DNA from: Pseudohongiella spirulinae
GTDB taxonomy: Bacteria > Pseudomonadota > Gammaproteobacteria > Pseudomonadales > Pseudohongiellaceae
Direction: 5' to 3'
Length of the DNA stretch: 64,000 nucleotides
Assembly: GCF_001444425.1 (NCBI RefSeq)
Contig: NZ_CP013189.1
Coordinates: 3,038,001-3,102,000, forward strand
In this document: positions 63,895 through 64,000 of the stretch, piece by piece
Layout of the letters: each line of letters begins with the position of its first letter
Position numbering within the stretch: position 1 is the stretch's first letter
Translations under genes and position numbers: made by a program
The notes under the pieces: model-generated
Told to the model about the DNA's origin: nothing
What the model saw: only the letters and a program-made list of their open reading frames with translations
Databases searched by the model: none

Positions 63895-64000
63895 CTATTC
63901 GGCTTCCTGTTCGGCCACCCGGGCACCAGCCAGAATGCCGGGCAGGGCGTAATTGCCTTCGTGGCAGGCATACTCGTATATGGGCCCCGGCACCGATCGC
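63895..64000 (-). CDS. C-terminus of a conserved hypothetical protein (start outside window)
   Basis: The last 34 codons and the TAG at 63895-63897 are visible. PGPIYEYACHEGNYALPGIL, followed by AGARVAEQEAE, matches the very conserved end of a family of exported hypothetical proteins common in soil and marine bacteria. The function is unknown. It converges with the ParB-like gene. Confidence 0.65.
   Translation of the reverse strand, partial: RSVPGPIYEYACHEGNYALPGILAGARVAEQEAE

Noticed and set aside
1-64000. CRISPR arrays, tRNA or rRNA genes, insertion sequences, prophage
   Set aside because: No regularly spaced repeats, no cloverleaf or rRNA-like stretches, and no transposase, integrase or phage structural genes were seen.

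Overview
The window looks like chromosomal DNA of a free-living, probably marine, heterotrophic gammaproteobacterium. The signs are moderate GC, three TonB-dependent receptors, Paa-type phenylacetyl-CoA catabolism, PQQ biosynthesis, TyrR/PaaX/NhaR-type regulators, and many exported hydrolases and sulfatases. The genus cannot be fixed from the sequence alone. I see no rRNA, tRNA, CRISPR array, prophage or insertion sequence.

Layout. 1-6.4 kb: the start of an exported protein that fuses a metallo-beta-lactamase (MBL) domain to an HpcH/HpaI-aldolase-like domain (cut by the left edge), a TonB receptor with a Fur-box-like site, a decayed malic-enzyme fragment, and a detached paaE. 6.5-13.2 kb: a divergent Nramp-like transporter, a TyrR-type regulator with a near-consensus TyrR box, and a two-gene 2-oxoacid dehydrogenase operon (fused E1, then E2). 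13.2-21.3 kb: a minus-strand phenylacetate cluster, paaZ-paaG-paaJ-paaA-paaB-paaC-paaD-paaX. 21.7-26 kb: isocitrate dehydrogenase, an NhaR-like LysR regulator, a Sua5/TsaC-type tRNA-modification gene, an orphan ORF, and a dgkA remnant with a frameshifting 7-bp repeat. 26-32 kb: a TonB receptor, a small 2OG-Fe(II) oxygenase-like protein, and a copper receptor with the CxxxM and HxM motifs of OprC. 32.2-38.7 kb: pqqABCDE (including the 23-codon pqqA), a prolyl aminopeptidase with a damaged 5' end, and a NarL-type two-component pair. 38.7-57.4 kb: a run of degradative genes, many of them exported. It holds a P1 peptidase, an MBL hydrolase, coniferyl aldehyde dehydrogenase, two formylglycine sulfatases, a formylglycine-generating enzyme (FGE) with its own export signal, a haloalkane dehalogenase, an epoxide hydrolase, a PHB-depolymerase-like esterase and a gamma-glutamyltransferase-like enzyme. 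57.6-64 kb: ilvD, a Tat-exported double glyoxalase-fold protein, a soluble chemoreceptor with a zinc-binding CZB domain, two secreted proteins of unknown role, and the C-terminus of a further gene.

How the genes fit together. The TyrR-type regulator, 2-oxoacid dehydrogenase and Paa genes would send aromatic and branched-chain amino-acid carbon to acetyl-, succinyl- and acyl-CoA, with isocitrate dehydrogenase next door. PQQ made by pqqABCDE would serve periplasmic quinoprotein dehydrogenases that lie outside the window. The most interesting system is the apparently exported FGE, translationally overlapped with a membrane-anchored sulfatase. FGE is a copper enzyme, and an OprC-type copper receptor lies about 14 kb away. 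This raises the possibility that sulfatases are matured outside the cytoplasm. The second is the exported MBL-aldolase fusion, in which a key residue is replaced in each domain.
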